A stretch of DNA of 64,000 nt from assembly GCA_024811115.1 (NCBI GenBank), contig JAKOGH010000971.1, forward strand, positions 1 through 64,000, in the 5' to 3' direction. The DNA is from Terana coerulea. Its lineage: Eukaryota; Basidiomycota; Agaricomycetes; Polyporales; Phanerochaetaceae. Every line of letters begins with the position of its first letter. Within the stretch, counting starts at the first letter, position 1. Shown here piece after piece: positions 23,292 to 34,466 of this stretch. Position numbers and translations under genes: made by a program. A model generated the notes under the pieces. That model did no database searches, had not been told where the DNA came from, and worked only from the letters and a program-made list of their open reading frames with translations.

Positions 23292-24302
23292 ATGGCGAAC
23301 GACAACTTAGAAGTGAACCACAACCAACCTAATGCTTTCACCACACCGACGTACTCCCAGCAGTCCAGATTTTGGTTCGACGATGGCTCCGTAATCGTAT
23401 CGCTGGCGAAAGACCGGTTCAAGCTGCACAAATCACTCATATGCCGCCAGTCGTCCTTGCTTGCGTCGCTGCCAGTGTCTCGCGTCGAGGGCGTAGACCT
23501 ACCTGTGCTACAGATACCTCAGGATCTTGCAAATGTACAGGATTTTACTGCGCTTCTCGAGCACCTGTACCACGATGTGTGCGTTTCTTTTCATACCACA
23601 TTTCCAGTCGACCTAAGGCCACGACCCGGTCTTGTTGCTCACAATGTACGTTTAAGGCCAATAGATTCCGCACCCCTGTCAACCGTGTCGTCTGTACTCC
23701 GCGTCACAGCTGTGAAGAGACTTGATATTCCGCGCGTATACTCCGTAGCTCGAGCACAATTTGCGCGACTGCTCCAGCCGAGCCCAGGCTTAGCGCGGTT
23801 TACACCCCCAGAGAATCCCGAAGAAGCGTTGACCCTGGCTGTAGAGCACGACATTCCCTCTGTGAGTGCCTTCGGGGTAATATGTATGTGTATAATCCTG
23901 ACTATGACCCAGGTTCAGAAAGCGTTGTACTACAGTGTTGCCACGACCTCGCACTTTGAGCCAGATTCCTCGCACCCCTCGCTGCCTCCACATGTCGTGG
24001 CTAACTGCGCCTCCTTGCAAGAAGAGCTCATCGCGCACTTTACACCCATCCTGTTCACTGTCGCGACAGCTGGCCACATGGTATGCACGGACGTATTCGC
24101 GGAGGAGTGGATGCCGACGGTCATCGCGCCTGCGTTAGAGAACAACGGATTATGCAGGCCCGTCGAGACCTTGCGGGCAATTCAGGATGTGGACTGGGCA
24201 GAGAAGGGGTTGTGTGGGGAGTGTTGTGCTGAAAAGAGGGCGGAATGGGAGGAGGAGGTAAGGGTCGTGTGGGAGCTGGTGGATAAGTCGTTAGGAGTGT
24301 AA
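23292..24302 (+). CDS. BTB/POZ domain protein
   Basis: BTB domains mediate dimerisation and serve as Cullin-3 substrate adaptors. The ATG at 23292 is followed by FWFDDGSVIVSLAKDRFKLHKSLICRQ, the characteristic start of the basidiomycete BTB fold (shown here only in part: FWFDDGSV, FKLHKSL), then LLEHLYHD. An in-frame intron of 51 nt is clear at 23862-23912 (GTGAGT...ACCCAG), giving PSVQKALYYSV. A first intron probably starts at 23577 or 23579, but no acceptor keeps the frame into SAPLSTVSSVLRV; either the segment is translated or a base is wrong. The C-terminus holds CGECCAEKRAEWEEE. The gene is convergent with the F-box-like gene at 24577-26401. Substrate is unknown. Confidence 0.75.
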   Translation: MANDNLEVNHNQPNAFTTPTYSQQSRFWFDDGSVIVSLAKDRFKLHKSLICRQSSLLASLPVSRVEGVDLPVLQIPQDLANVQDFTALLEHLYHDVCVSFHTTFPVDLRPRPGLVAHNVRLRPIDSAPLSTVSSVLRVTAVKRLDIPRVYSVARAQFARLLQPSPGLARFTPPENPEEALTLAVEHDIPSVSAFGVICMCIILTMTQVQKALYYSVATTSHFEPDSSHPSLPPHVVANCASLQEELIAHFTPILFTVATAGHMVCTDVFAEEWMPTVIAPALENNGLCRPVETLRAIQDVDWAEKGLCGECCAEKRAEWEEEVRVVWELVDKSLGV

Positions 24303-24576
24303 CACTGGTCGGTACACGAAGGATGTGGTCGTATGCACAGTAAGCTGATATGAAATGCTGCAGATCGCATATAACACAATCAAGAACAATGTGTATAACT
24401 TGTGCAATTGAAGACGGAAGGCATTCGCCAAGTATTAGAAAAAGTGTCGTATTTCGTCGACATCCTCCTCTAGAGCGGTCCTTTATAGTCCCCATGTTGC
24501 GTCTTTTCATCCTTACCCTCTTCAGTTGTTTTCACCTCTGCTTTCCACCATGCACACCGCTCTACGTCTTCGTCCG

Positions 24577-26401
24577 TCATCTTGAGATCTTCCTCTTCCG
24601 TGATTGTACGCGCGTACTGGTCCGTTTTCCCTGCCGCGCGTTTGTCTTGGGAATGGCAGCAGCAGATTCCACAAACCCACGAGAAGAGGGAGATGCCGAC
24701 GGCAGTTCCACAAACGATGTAACTGACCTTGTGCTACAGCCAAGCCCCCTGCTGCTTTGATATGCCATCTCGTCCCAGGCACGGGAGAACTCGTCGACAC
24801 TGACCAGGAATTCGTGTCTCTTTGTTGGAGTCTCGCAGAGCCAGAGGTCAAGCACCTGAAGACGATGCAGGTGGACATTCCTTCCGTTCAGCTTGTACGA
24901 AGTTGGCGCAGCGAGAACATCCTGCATCGCAAACAGCACCACACGGGGGTCCGAACCTGGGACACTGGGGAGATTGCGACCAACACGTACGCATTGAATA
25001 CGGATCTTGCCAGCGCGCGTAGCGTCCGGTAGGGATGTCCAAGCCAAATTGCGATCTATGTGAGACTTGAATCTATCCGCTTGTCGAACGTCGATGTTCA
25101 GAGTAAGCTCTCCGATCTCGTCGCAGGCGCATATGATTTGGTCAATGTCCTTCCAGCTTGCATTTGTTAGGCCTTCTCCCAGAATGCTACGATATCCTGG
25201 ACCAAATTCAAAGGTAACCTGGATGCGATTAATTGCCGGCAGGTCGGCCATTGCGCCGAGGTCAAATCGCAAAGAGCATGGATATTCGGGCGGCGCGGTT
25301 GTGTCTTGGCGGCACGAGACGAATGTTATGCAAGTGTCTGTGTTAAACATGTATTCATGCAACTGTATGATATTCGTAAAGCTGTGCGGCTTACCCCAGT
25401 ATGATAATGACAGCCATGTGCCAGGCGTATCCGGGTCAAGCGATTGGAGAGAGTACTGAGCGAGTCGAAGGATGGACTCCCTGAGAGTTTGGTGTATATG
25501 TGGGTAGCTTCGATATAATCTTGTGTGTAGTAATGCGGAATACATGAGAGCTAGCTCTCTAGCTGTTCCACCGCAGTTTGCGATCTCTATGTATTCGAGG
25601 CTGCGGCTGCCATAAGCCGGGAAGGTGCTGCCTGACAGCGACGACACTGATGCTTCCGGAAATTGCAGTGCTCTGCAAATGAGGCGAGTAAGGGTTGGGA
25701 TCTCTAGAATGAGGCGAATAAAGTCCGCAGCATATCTGAAATGCAGGTCGTAAGATACAAGGTGTTTACTAGGTAAACACGTCCAGGAATGGTTCTTGGG
25801 AGAGAGGCGGATAAGGATCGAGGTGCATATACAAGCCCTCGACCCTTGTCCGAGATTAAATGGAGCGGCTGCCGCTGACGGAGAAGAAGGGCTGTCTGTG
25901 TATCTTGATAAAGAAGCTGTAAAGCCAGGGTTCGCATTCTCCACTGCTTTGTACAGCCCAGCCAGTAATGCACTCCTCGAAGGTCCGGACTTCGCGCACT
26001 GGAAGCTGAACTTGGTCGATAAACCGTAGGAACTTGCCGCAATTGTTGGAGTGTATGTGGAGTTGGCGTTCCATGCCCCTTCGACATATCGTCGCCCAGT
26101 AGCGGCATACCAAGCTACACATTCCCAGCACTCTCTCCTTCTCCTCAGCTCTCAACTCTGCGACTAAGTCGTCCAGTATCTTCCTGGTGACTTCAGGCGG
26201 AAGGTATACCCCGTTGCAAAGCCACTGCCGAAGAATGAAAGAGAAGTTATGTGAGTAGAGTGTCGGGGAGTGCTCAGACTCATAGAGTGAGGTAAGATAC
26301 AGAGGGGGAGCGGAGGCAAACAATGACGAAGGAACCACATAGGGTCTCGTTGTGAAGGCTGTGTAAACAATGCGGTACACTTCGTGCTCGAAGCTCTGCA
26401 T
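24577..26401 (-). CDS. F-box-like paralogue A
   Basis: One of six related genes between 24.6 and 45 kb. The N-terminal F-box-like helices read LPPEVTRKILDDLV then MCSLVCRYWATICRRGME. A conserved middle follows (ECEPWLYSFFIKI, RSLSASLPRTIPGRVY, FRYAADFIRLILEIPTL, EYIEIANCGG), then a module with MQDVLAAPTSYKLNG and LQVLDLWLCET. An intron lies after SYWG, at the same place as in the other members. Two frame changes, near 25870 and 25755, separate conserved blocks. The last ~80 residues differ from the other members, ending in a basic tail (RKRKISR) instead of the usual FLRWI...YEEQVARIEAD end. F-box proteins normally recruit substrates to SCF ubiquitin ligases; the substrate is unknown. Confidence 0.65.
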
Positions 26402-27368
26402 CGCAGCCTAGTTTTTTCATGACGCAGAGAGCTGGGCGTGCCCATCGTCCACTGGGAACAAAATTGAGGCCATGCATTCGAAGCCAGAAACTCGTGCACC
26501 GCATAATACACACAACGAATGCTACAGCACCGCTTTGTAAGGAAGCTACTTCGAGGGAAACAAACCCCCGCAGCAGAAAAATGAGGTGACTAGGCTCTTC
26601 TCCCGTCCAGTGCGAGCACTCTCAGCGCCGACTCCAAAGCAGGAGAGGTCTGACACTCGAGAGAGGCTGTGCAGGGAGATGATCGGGGCAATGTGCCGCG
26701 TACGCACTGGGTGGGACTAGTGAATACTCATGCCTCTACCAGGAATGCCGCCAGGTGGTGCCGCTCAGCTCGTAGCTTCAGGAGACAACGGATAGAAGAG
26801 CGACGGTAGCGGGAGGAGGCAAGAGGAGGCCAGGCACCGTGCGTGAACCGTTGTTTTGATCCCGGGCACGTGGGAAACGCCACAAAGCTCGCAACTGAAA
26901 CCGGTTAGCGAAAGCTCTCTTGCCCTCACTATAGCTCCTAAGGAGAGGCATACGTTATGAATTAGATATCAACGGAAGCCCATATCGAAACAAAAAATGT
27001 GCCTTACCAGCAGGATGTTGTAGGAGGAACTGCGGAGGAGTCGAGTAATGGGCCATCCGACGTTGCCAAACCACACCGACAGCCAAGAGACGTGACACGA
27101 CATAGTTTGCACAAGATGCAATAGCACTGGAAAAGGCTCAATGTGAGGACGGGCATCCAGTACATTAGCATTGTGTTCAAAAGGAATGCAATGCAAGCAG
27201 TCATTACGGGAGTTCTACGATACGACGCACGAGTTCCTTCGCACCTAAAGTGTCCATGCATGTCCAGTCCATATTGCCTGCACCTCTGCCCACGTCCACC
27301 TCCCTCGCCTCCACATCGTGGTCCTCTACGTCGTTGCGCGCAGTGTGATGTTGATGATGCAATATATC
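26402..27368. other. Intergenic between paralogue A and SKT5
   Basis: No convincing gene was found. It should hold the promoter of paralogue A (minus) and the 3' end of SKT5 (minus). Short frames here are mutual shadows. Confidence 0.4.
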
Positions 27369-28971
27369 TTACATAATGACACAATCTTTGTCTTTCGGGC
27401 CCTTGCCCGAGCCCTCGTCGCTACCCGGCGCGTCGCGGTGCAGCATCGCGCCAGGCCCGCCCGGCGCAGCAATAGGTGCCGAGCTCTTTAGCCGCTGCGC
27501 GGCCCGCTTGTCGCCCAGGTCGGAGGCACGTTTGTACCACTTGATTGCTCTGAGGACTAGTAAGCAAGAGCAATGATATACGAGGAGAAATGAGGACGTA
27601 CTCGGGCAGATTGGGGTCGGTGCCAATGCCAACTTCGAGGAAGTACCCGCAGGCATACATCGCTTTCACAAGCCCTGCTTCGGCGGCCTTCCGTGCCCAG
27701 AGGAAGGCCTCGGTGTCTGACTGCGGTAGAACACCCGGCGAGCCTACGAGGTACCACGCTGTCAGCGCAAAGCAAGCGTCCCGGTGGTTTTGCTGCGCTG
27801 CGATGTTCTGTTGACAATATGAGCTGACGTACGAAAAGGCGAGTTGGGAACATACGTAATAGTGTATGGATAGTGCCGGATCCTGCGGACAGCCCATCTT
27901 GCCGTACTCGTAGCACTCTCCCAGCCTAAACGCACTCGGCGCATATCCCAGCTCCGACGCCTGCGCGAGCAGCTCGGCGGCGTACTCAAAGTCCACGAAT
28001 AGGACGTTGTCGATGCCGCGCTCGTGCAGCAGCGCAAGCTCATGAAGCGCGTGCGGGAACTCGGCGGTCGCGTGCTCGGCGGAGCGCTTCAGCCACTTCA
28101 CGCCCTCTTTGGGGCTCTTGCTCAGACCGAGCTCGCCGTTGAGCTCCGCGATGCCGAGGCGGTACATCGCGCCAGGGTGCAGCGCCGCGGCGGCCTTCTT
28201 GTAGAACGTGAGTGCCTTGCCGGACTCGCGCCGACAGCCCCAGCCGTTCTCGCAGCAAGTGCCGGCGCGGTACGCTGCGTCGGGGTGCCCGTGCTTCGCG
28301 GCGAGGACGAAGAGCGGGTACGCGCGGTCGAAGTCCTGGCGGTTCTTGTGCGTGCCGATGCCGTTGGCGTAGCAGTCGGCGAGAAAGTATTGTGACGGCA
28401 TGTGCCCGCGGTCGGCGTTGCGCTTGAGGAGGGACGTCGCTTCCCGGATGAGGTCTTCCCGCTTCTGGACCGCTTTCTCGACGTCCATTACGTTTCCGGG
28501 TGTCGGTGTGGGCATGGGCATGGTCTTGGATGCGTCAATCATGAAGACAGCAAACTCGAACTGGACGTCCGGGTCTTGGGTTTTCTTGGCGTTCGTCCGG
28601 TAGAGCTCGAGGGTGCGCTCATGAGAAAGCAGAGCCGCCTGCTTGCCGGGACGGAGATGTGAATGGTCGAGGATGGGACCCTGCGCAATCGACGGTGACG
28701 GTGCACGAACGGACTGCGATGTTATGGACGGCGGCTCCTGGAAGTTGGTCTGCGAGCCCGTGTAGAAGTCATCTCCATCGGGAGAGAACGCCTCGGGCCC
28801 TGGGCCGTAGTCATACTGAGGTTGTGGGGGTATATCGTCTCTTGGACGTGACTGAGAGCGTCGTGAAGGAGAGTACTGCGAGTTTGGACGGATAGGCGGG
28901 GGCAGGTCGCGCGGAGGCCTGAACGCTGGGTCCGCGACGGATGCTGGACGTGATGAAGACTGTGCGTACAT
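27369..28971 (-). CDS. SKT5: Sel1-repeat chitin synthase activator (Skt5/Chs4 type)
   Basis: This family binds and activates a chitin synthase at the plasma membrane. The exons are 28971-27856, 27807-27602 and 27549-27369, about 500 residues with no frame problems. The first ~110 residues are Pro/Ser-rich and disordered. A series of Sel1-like repeats follows (ADRGHMPSQYFLADCY, AAKHGHPDAAYRAGTC, AAALHPGAMYRLG, ASELGYAPSAFRLGECYEYG, AEAGLVKAMYACGYFLEVG, ASDLGDKRAAQRL). The last four residues CVIM form a CaaX box, so the protein is probably farnesylated, as known for Skt5 proteins. Both introns are short (48 and 52 nt) with clean GT-AG ends. Confidence 0.88.
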
Positions 28972-30170
28972 GACAAGGGACCCTGTGAGAGGATGCGGCG
29001 ACGAACGGGCTTAACCAATGGGGACAAGCAGCTGCAGTGGAAATGCGTAAAAGTTTGAGCACCAAAAGCGGCGACGACGACGAGGACAGGATGGCTCCGG
29101 CCGCGGTCGTCGTTGGTCGTGGAGGTGGAAAGCAAGAATATAATTAGCGCACGTCGGGCGTCGCTCAAACGTGCCTTGAAATGGAGCGCCGACGCAGGCC
29201 GACGTCAAACCCTAAATTTGGTCAAATTCGGGCCGTGTTCAGGGCAGGGCTAAAAGTAAGACTGACTGAACGTGAACGGGCAAGTACTTAGCTTGGTTCA
29301 GTCCATATCGTACACAGTCGTTGCGCTGAAGTACTTTTTTCTTCTCGAATCACCATCCTTCCACAGATGAATTCCCAAAGCATATGAGCTGGAAGATGTA
29401 GTCTTAGTCCACCTATCAACCTACGGCTCGTTGAACGTAATTCAATATTATTCCTGGCTTCAGCTCTCGGACATTCCTGGGCTCGCACCCCAGGTCCTTC
29501 CAATTCATTTAGATCAACATGGCTATGGAAAATGTATGTCCATTGGACGAATGTTGGTGGACTTTCAACAAAGGTCCGGCGCCGAGTCTGTCCTTGAGCA
29601 GTGCCACAGATGCCAATGCCCGGGCGTGTTGTGGTACGTCCGCAGTCCTTGCTGAGCTCTTATACTCTGCCAACGAGCTCACAGACGACGCATTGCTCAC
29701 ACGCGTGATGCGCATGCTTGCAAACTTTCAATGCATGGTTCAAATTGCCACTTGTTACCCCACTTTGCCAGGTTCCTGTGCGAGCATGAAGCCTGAACTG
29801 GCATAGACAGTATTGTACGTCAAGGCTATGCACTTTCACTCTTTCATTTCCGGTTATGTACTCACCATTTGTGTCCCTAACTAGCCCTCGATGATCGTGC
29901 AAGGAACATGTCTGCAAATGAAGTTTGCGCTTACTCACAACTTATGGGCGTCGTCAATAAGCTGCGAGAGTCCTGGTAATTGCTCAGCGCTAGAAACGGT
30001 GTGCTGGCTCCTTAAAGCGAAGGGCGTGAGCTCTTCTGAGGTCCAGTAGTCCAGAGACGTTCTTTCCAGTACGCTATGTTGCCCACCTCCGACCTTGGTT
30101 AGTTCCAATCTCTGCTGCCGTTACCAACAAACTCACCAAAACAACACTAGTTGCATCTAGGACCGATTGG
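28972..30170. other. Intergenic, possible upstream exon of the membrane protein gene
   Basis: No gene was recognised. A 95-codon frame at 29519-29806 (plus) starts with ATG and is Ala/Ser/Leu-rich but shows no motif. In-frame codons directly before 30171 (VTNKLTKTTLVASRTDW) look like coding sequence, so the next gene may start farther upstream. Confidence 0.35.
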
Positions 30171-31906
30171 ATGCCAGAGCCTGCGTTTCGTGGGACGTTT
30201 GGTGTGTTCTCGCTTTGCGCGAGCACCATGGTTGTCAGTGTATGGAGCGCCGTGCATATGGATATCCCGACCGTACGAGCGACCATCCTACAATCCTTTG
30301 TCACCAACGTCGCATGGATGGTTGCGGCCCTCTTTTGCCCAGAAATGCTGTTGCTGATTTCCTTCAACCAGCGGATGAATGCCAGGGCTGTGTTAAAGGA
30401 TGCCTTGATGCTGCTGAATACCAAGCTTTGCTGTGCAAAGGACGACGAGAAAGAGGTACGTACGGCGTTGTTGATGAAGTCTGTTCCAAAATTCAATATT
30501 TCGGCTAGGCTGGAGATGGTCGGACACCAGGTGCAGAAAATGCTGGCATCAGTACTTCCCGGCGGCGGCATCTTTTCACGCTCGTACACGGTTTCTACGC
30601 ATCTATGGGTGGCTATGTCTTCGACCTTCTTGACGACGACGGCCAAGACGGCGGTCCTCGGTTCCTCTCCTCAGGACGGACTCGGGTCTCCCTTACCTCG
30701 TCCGGCATTCGATTTCTCATGCAATACGACCCCGACCTCATCCCCGATCTGTCCCAGACCTCCATTACCGACAGAACCAAAGCGAGTAGCCTCAGCAAGG
30801 CGCTTCTGCTTGGTCAAGTCGCATGGTTCTGCACCAACTGCGCATCAAGGCTTGCGCAGGGGCTTCCACTGAGCCTCCTCGAGGTGTCCACCGTCGCGCA
30901 CGGGCTGTGTACGCTAGTGACGTATCTCCTGTGGTGGTCTAAACCGCTGAATGTGGCGGAGCCGTCGCCCGTTCGAGGTCTTCGTGCACGCGAAGCATGC
31001 GCGTTGATGGCGATGTGCAGCGCAGAGCAAGTGCACGTTTTGTGTGACACGATGTGTGTCCGCTTCCCCGCGGAGATGAACTCCGTCAGTGGGCTCCAGT
31101 CGGTCGGCCGTACTGGAGATGCATCGCACTCTGCGGAATCGCTCCTCCCTCAAGACGTCTTTCCCCCGCAGAAACCCGAGGCAGCGTTGCAGCAGGGCCT
31201 GTCCGGTCCAACTCCTGTCATGCTTCGCCCTGGAAAACGTTGCCTGGCCGGTACTCCTTTCACGCCGAGCAGCCAACCAGCACACGCGTCCCTACGGAGC
31301 CTTAGGTCTCGAATGTTGTTCGGCTCGCGCGCCGTACCATGGTACGCACTCGAACGAGCAGCAGACTCTTCCGTCGCTCTTCAGGCAGAGGACGTTGAAC
31401 GCTGGACATTGGCTTCAAAGGCTATGCAACGCTACGGCTTGGCCATCGGAGACGAGGCGTTGCATCCACACAAGCCCTACGTCTGCGCCAAATCGACCCT
31501 ACAGTCCTCCACCGACTTCAAGGGGCGAAGCCTGCAAGGCATCGTCCGTTCGAACCTCGCGGCGTCTGCGCTCACGCTCATCTACGGCCTGCCGCACCTT
31601 CTCGGGTGGAATGCTCAGTTCCCATCCGCGGCGGAACAGGTGTTTTGGCGGGTCGCGACTGTGGTGGTCACTTGCTGGGGCGCGGCCATGGCGTCCACTG
31701 TCGCACTCATTGTCGTCGTACGCATGTGCCTCGGGAACTACACAGGAGAACGGCGCGGGGAGACAGGGCTCGTTGCTGCGGCCGCAGTGCCCTACATCGT
31801 GACGGCCGGGTTTTTGCTTATCGAAAGCTTGCGGCAGCTACTCTATCTCCCTCCTGGGGCATATGCGCTCCCGTCCTGGTCAAACTACTGGCCTCATTTT
31901 TCTTGA
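30171..31906 (+). CDS. Multi-pass membrane protein of a basidiomycete-expanded family
   Basis: Two exons (30171-30455 and 30509-31906; intron GTACGT...CTAG) give about 560 residues, with no frame break. RGTFGVF, SVWSAVHMDIP and VAALFCPEMLLL match the start of a large agaricomycete family of uncharacterised integral membrane proteins, whose members have an R-G-T-W then C-T-W-x-x-V-H-x-N-I-P pattern. FTLVHGFYASMGGYVF, LGQVAWFCTNCASRL and LVTYLLWWSKPLNV are the family's other landmarks. Hydrophobic stretches near the C-terminus (for example VFWRVATVVVTCWGAAMAS, VPYIVTAGFLLIESL) are likely membrane spans. The ATG at 30171 may be internal to a longer N-terminus. Function is unknown. Confidence 0.7.
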
Positions 31907-32000
31907 CGCGCTTCAAGGTCCATGCATGCGGGTCTCCCGATGTACATTGGCATAGGCGGTCTCTCCCGTGAACATCGTATCCACTTGTGCGTGAAGTATC

Positions 32001-32627
32001 TCATACATACACAGGTAGCTCAGCCACATTTGTTATCAATACAGCAATTGCACAGGCAGGAACAGGTCCTATATTAGAGATATCTATACCAACTAGATGA
32101 TCAAGATGTACAAGAAATATGAGCAAAGATCTCGACGGTATGGCTTTACCTACGCTGTAGCAGGACATGACTAGGGTAAATAGTGGATTAATCAGAACAT
32201 TCAAGGATTCAAGTAAAATGGCAACACCCTCAATCGTCCTCATCATCGTCTTCGTCGCTTGTGGGAACCTTCGTATGCCTGATGGAAAGAATACGTTGCC
32301 ATTAGCCCAGTCACCGGCATTGAAATTGTTTTTCCACTTCGCGTACGGGTTCTCCGGCTCGACCTGTATATCCCACCATCCCTCGAATAACTCCTTCATC
32401 TCTCCGCTGGCGACCGCATCGCTGTGCCACACCCGCCGCACCTTCAAATTGCCATTTCCCATCACGCGCGTGGTCGTCGGGATCTCCAAGCGGGCCTGGA
32501 AACCGTGCACCTTGCTCAGGTCGAGGTCCCAGTCGTAGAATCCCGCGATCTCGTTGTCGCCGAATTCAATCTCGCCAATATACCCGCCTATGACGTGTAC
32601 GGAGCGCATGAGCACGCGGTCCGCCAT
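32001..32627 (-). CDS. Hypothetical protein, probably truncated
   Basis: An ATG at 32625-32627 opens a 208-codon frame: MADRVLMRSVHVIGGY, IGEIEFGDNEIAGFYDWDLD, EGWWDIQVEPENPYAKWK and NFNAGDWANGNVFFPSG. I do not recognise a family. The frame is open upstream apart from a TGA a few codons before the ATG (about 32637-32639), preceded by coding-like FELKTGYRGKAAKVTG and HAKLLKLLAEDPSRRE. The start may therefore be secondary to a nonsense change. Residues after about 120 could be intronic, because a CAG acceptor at 32280 would lead to an alternative ending. Confidence 0.45.
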   Translation of the reverse strand: MADRVLMRSVHVIGGYIGEIEFGDNEIAGFYDWDLDLSKVHGFQARLEIPTTTRVMGNGNLKVRRVWHSDAVASGEMKELFEGWWDIQVEPENPYAKWKNNFNAGDWANGNVFFPSGIRRFPQATKTMMRTIEGVAILLESLNVLINPLFTLVMSCYSVGKAIPSRSLLIFLVHLDHLVGIDISNIGPVPACAIAVLITNVAELPVYV

Positions 32628-33586
32628 GTTCCCGTCTCAGTCGTCAACCCGCGGGCCTGTCACCTTCGCCGCCTTGCCTCTGTACCCCGTCTTGAGCTCG
32701 AACATCTCGCGACGCGACGGGTCCTCTGCGAGGAGCTTGAGGAGCTTCGCGTGGATCGCGGCTAGGCTCTAGGACAGCCTCTTAAATAGTCGGAAGGGAT
32801 GCTCTCGTTCCTTTGTATATAGAGGCTGTCACCAAGGTGGGGGTCTTCTGAGGAGTGTCCCGGACTTCGAACCGGCTTCTCGGCAAGAAATAGCTTGGGC
32901 CTCAAGCGCGCTGCGCTGACGACGTCATCATCGTCGTCGCAGGGCCAGGCTAAGGTCGGTAAGTATTCCCCTTGTACGACCTGTACAGCGACAGCACTTA
33001 GCCTCCAGCTTCTCGCAGTACTAAGGGCGACCGGTGATGATTATGGTAGACTTACCGGACTGTCTTCCATGTCCCCTGTGTCATCCCACCCTCTCAGCCA
33101 ATTCTCTATTTACAGTACTCATGGTATTAATATTATAATTAACCAGATAATTACATACTTCATTACTATACTAATACTTCCCTGAGTTCATGGGCTCGTG
33201 CTCGGAGGCATTCACCTGCGCTATACAGAAATAGGGAGGTGATATGAGCGACGACGCTTGGGCAGCGGGCTCTTCTCCCGGGCTCGCCACATGGGAGATG
33301 CCGTGACGGCAAGGCAATGCCTGACGTGCCGTTTCAAACTCCGGGACACTACACTGAAGGACCCAGAGTTTGGATGTAGACTAGCGCTTTGGAGGCATTT
33401 TTCGAAGTGCAGGCAGACGAAAGAAGGAGAAGAGGTCGTTCACCTGCGAACGAGAATAAAGTGCACGACGCGTCCGCCGGACGCCCGTTTAATGAGCTTG
33501 ACCCACGGTCACGTGAAACGTCGGGCGCCCAGGCAGTGACTCGGCCATTTATGTTAGTGACATAACATACAGAGATATGTGCACTA
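32628..33586. other. Intergenic with remnants
   Basis: Apart from the in-frame remnant directly upstream of the 32001-32627 frame (to about 32790), nothing convincing is present. An AT-rich segment lies at 33115-33180. Confidence 0.35.
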
Positions 33587-33594
33587 GTACTTAC

Positions 33595-33918
33595 TGGATA
33601 ATTCTAATTGGAAACCCTGGCTTCCGCGGGTTTCTCCGTGATCCGCAGAAACCCTCCTAAATTGGGAAATGAGCGGGACGCTGGATTGTGAGCGCTGGTA
33701 GACGCAGGTAGCTCATTTTCCGCTGTCTGAATGAGAACTGTGCCAATTATCATTGTAAATTCTTATGAGCTTCATGGAACAAGAATATATCCCCTATTAA
33801 GACTGATCATGAGGTGCAAACCAGTGTTACAAAGTGCCCGCCCCTTTCCCGATTTGGTAGGGTTTCTTCGGATCACGGAGAAACCCGCGGAAACCAGGGT
33901 TTCCAATTAGAATTATCC
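33595..33918. mobile_element. hAT-like miniature inverted-repeat element
   Basis: Long inverted arms at about 33596-33670 and 33837-33918 begin with GGATAATTCTAATTGG and stay alignable for about 75 bp with few mismatches. An 8-bp duplication GTACTTAC flanks the element (33587-33594 and 33919-33926). Eight-base duplications are typical of the hAT superfamily. The 324-bp element has no transposase frame. Confidence 0.75.
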
Positions 33919-33926
33919 GTACTTAC

Positions 33927-34466
33927 GTGCAGAACTTACATAAACGCAGCAAGTACGAAATCATCGCAGTTGCTAACCTATCGTCTCAAGGTCGAGCAGA
34001 ATCAAGCAGGAAGAGAGGAGACGTCAGAGCGCCGACGAGCTGAAAAACATAGCGTGAACGCCATGCAATGGCGACAGTGCCATTCCGATTACAACTCGGC
34101 GGCAGCGGCCTTCCATTGCAACCACCAAGATCAAGAGTCAGCGATATCTTTCTCCGTTGTCAAATGGGCTGTGTACTGTATGTTATAATCGTCTCAACGT
34201 TCAACTCCCATGACTGAGTTTGCGAACAGGCCTAGACTGTAGAAGTGGTGTTCTTCAAAGAACATCCATCTGCATCAGCTCCTTCGCATATTAGGGTTCT
34301 CGGTGTGTCATCTGCTCATGAATTTATGTGCTATCTAACGAGGATTTTGACAGTATAGGTCGGTGTCGCCGTCGGACACTTGTACTCATTTACCACTCCG
34401 ACGTGTCGGTGAAGCGCGTACAAGACCACGTTACTGGATTTTCTTTTGCCCCACACGACAGCCTCC
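33927..34466. other. Intergenic upstream of paralogue B
   Basis: No convincing gene. The 124-codon frame at 33814-34188 overlaps the right arm of the miniature element and is not supported. Confidence 0.4.

Noticed and set aside
32855..32885. Minus-strand GGTTCGAAGTC, like a tRNA B box
   Set aside because: The candidate T stem has mismatches and no acceptor or anticodon arm is apparent.
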